Assembly (NCBI GenBank): GCA_938008865.1
Contig: CALLJA010000561.1
Coordinates: 1-7,539 of the forward strand
DNA length: 7,539 nt
DNA from: an uncultured Anaerolineales bacterium
GTDB lineage: Bacteria > Chloroflexota > Anaerolineae > Anaerolineales > Villigracilaceae
Direction: 5' to 3'
How positions within the stretch are numbered: the first letter of the stretch is position 1; the number at the start of each line of letters is the position of its first letter. Of this stretch, positions 6,965 through 7,539 are shown piece after piece. The position numbers and the translations under genes were made by a program. The notes under the pieces were generated by a model. The model was not told the origin of the DNA, did no database searches, and was given only the letters and a program-made list of their open reading frames with translations.

Positions 6965-7483
6965 CTATGGTTTGGGCAGGCTGGAGGAAAGTTCCGAAAA
7001 GGCGACGTAGGTGAAGGATTTGCGCAGGCGCGCCTCGTTCATGGCTACGGCGGCCTCGGCCATAATCTGCTGAGCCGAGAGGATGCCGCTGCCGTTCTGG
7101 GTGGTGATGCCGATATAGGCGTTGCGCTTGGGCGAGAGGCGACCCGTAGCGAGGCTTTGCGTGGTGCGGTAGTGGCCGAGTGTGCGCTCGGCCACGGCCC
7201 GCCCGCCTTCTTCGTCGGTGGCGGGCAGCAGCACCAGGAATTCCTCGTGGTAGTGCGTGGGCACATCCGAGACGCGCAGGGTGCGGTTGAGCAGGTTGGT
7301 CATGGCTTCCAGGGCCTGCTTCTTGAACTCGGGGGCCATGCTCTCGGTGGACAAGGCGATGTGCATCAGCGTCATCGGGCTGGGGTAGCGCTTGACGCGC
7401 GCGATCTCGTAATTGAGCAGGACCTCGAACACGTCGAAGGTGTACAGGCCGGTCTCGCTGGCAAGCTGGCGTCTTTTGTCCAT
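6965..7483 (-). CDS. Stand-alone degenerate GGDEF-domain protein
   Basis: This 172-residue protein aligns along its whole length with a GGDEF (diguanylate cyclase) domain. It has TGLYTFDVFEVLLNYEIARVKRY (11-33) where the family has TGLxNRRxF and later RxxR. LRVSD (69-73) precedes the signature site, followed by EEFLVLLPATDEEGGRAVAER (80-100) and, near the end, AEAAVAMNEAR for the usual AAxxALYxAK. The signature itself reads YHEEF (78-82) in place of GGDEF/GGEEF. The metal-binding Asp expected in the second strand is missing (LMHIALS). Loss of both glycines and that Asp predicts no cyclic di-GMP synthesis. It may instead bind a nucleotide or a protein partner. No sensor, membrane or other output domain is attached. 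The ATG follows AAGGAG (7495-7490) at a 6-nt spacing. No promoter was recognised in the 56 bases to the right edge. Confidence 0.8.
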   Translation of the reverse strand: MDKRRQLASETGLYTFDVFEVLLNYEIARVKRYPSPMTLMHIALSTESMAPEFKKQALEAMTNLLNRTLRVSDVPTHYHEEFLVLLPATDEEGGRAVAERTLGHYRTTQSLATGRLSPKRNAYIGITTQNGSGILSAQQIMAEAAVAMNEARLRKSFTYVAFSELSSSLPKP

Positions 7484-7539
7484 GTTGGACTCCTTTTTTG
7501 CGCCGCGAATGGGTACAGACAGACTCGCCCTATGGTGCG

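Noticed and set aside
6962..7535. A 9-base direct repeat GCCCTATGG at 6962-6970 and 7527-7535, on either side of the GGDEF-like gene, resembling a target-site duplication.
   Set aside because: There is no transposase and no terminal inverted repeat between the copies. One copy includes the stop codon of the gene. Chance is the simplest explanation.

Overview
The window looks like chromosome from a GC-rich bacterium, most likely a member of the Chloroflexota (class Anaerolineae). The main reason is a pair of secreted lipoproteins built as signal peptide, Thr/Pro-rich linker, SH3-like domain and fibronectin-III-like domain, a style common in that class. This placement rests on recalled family knowledge; no database was searched. 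No tRNA, rRNA, CRISPR array, transposase or phage gene was seen.

The left half (about 1-3200) reads rightwards. A DUF3597 protein (171-665) has its own sigma-70-like promoter and a strong terminator. Next is a 133-residue membrane protein (729-1130) that joins the start of a stomatin/SPFH protein to an NfeD-type OB domain. The translational GTPase BipA/TypA (1293-3152) follows, behind a leader that contains a terminator-like hairpin and a competing hairpin. A 12-bp hairpin with nine T residues ends bipA and separates it from the leftward genes.

The right half (3213-7483) reads leftwards. In order of transcription it holds: a stand-alone degenerate GGDEF protein (7483-6965); a terminator; homogentisate 1,2-dioxygenase hmgA (6884-5721); a flavin reductase-like flavoprotein (5662-5018); a first SH3/FN3 lipoprotein (5021-4188) whose start overlaps the flavoprotein stop as ATGA; a 13-bp terminator; and a second, paralogous SH3/FN3 lipoprotein (4058-3213).

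HmgA opens the ring of homogentisate in tyrosine/phenylalanine breakdown. The flavin reductase-like protein may supply reduced flavin or carry out a related redox step, but no partner monooxygenase is visible. The usual companions (4-hydroxyphenylpyruvate dioxygenase, maleylacetoacetate isomerase, fumarylacetoacetase) are not in the window.

Most genes belong to known families. No clear new defence or mobile system is present. The items most worth a second look are the SPFH-NfeD miniature fusion, the attenuator-like bipA leader, the tandem lipoproteins with four matched cysteines, and the chain of start/stop overlaps in the hmgA operon.
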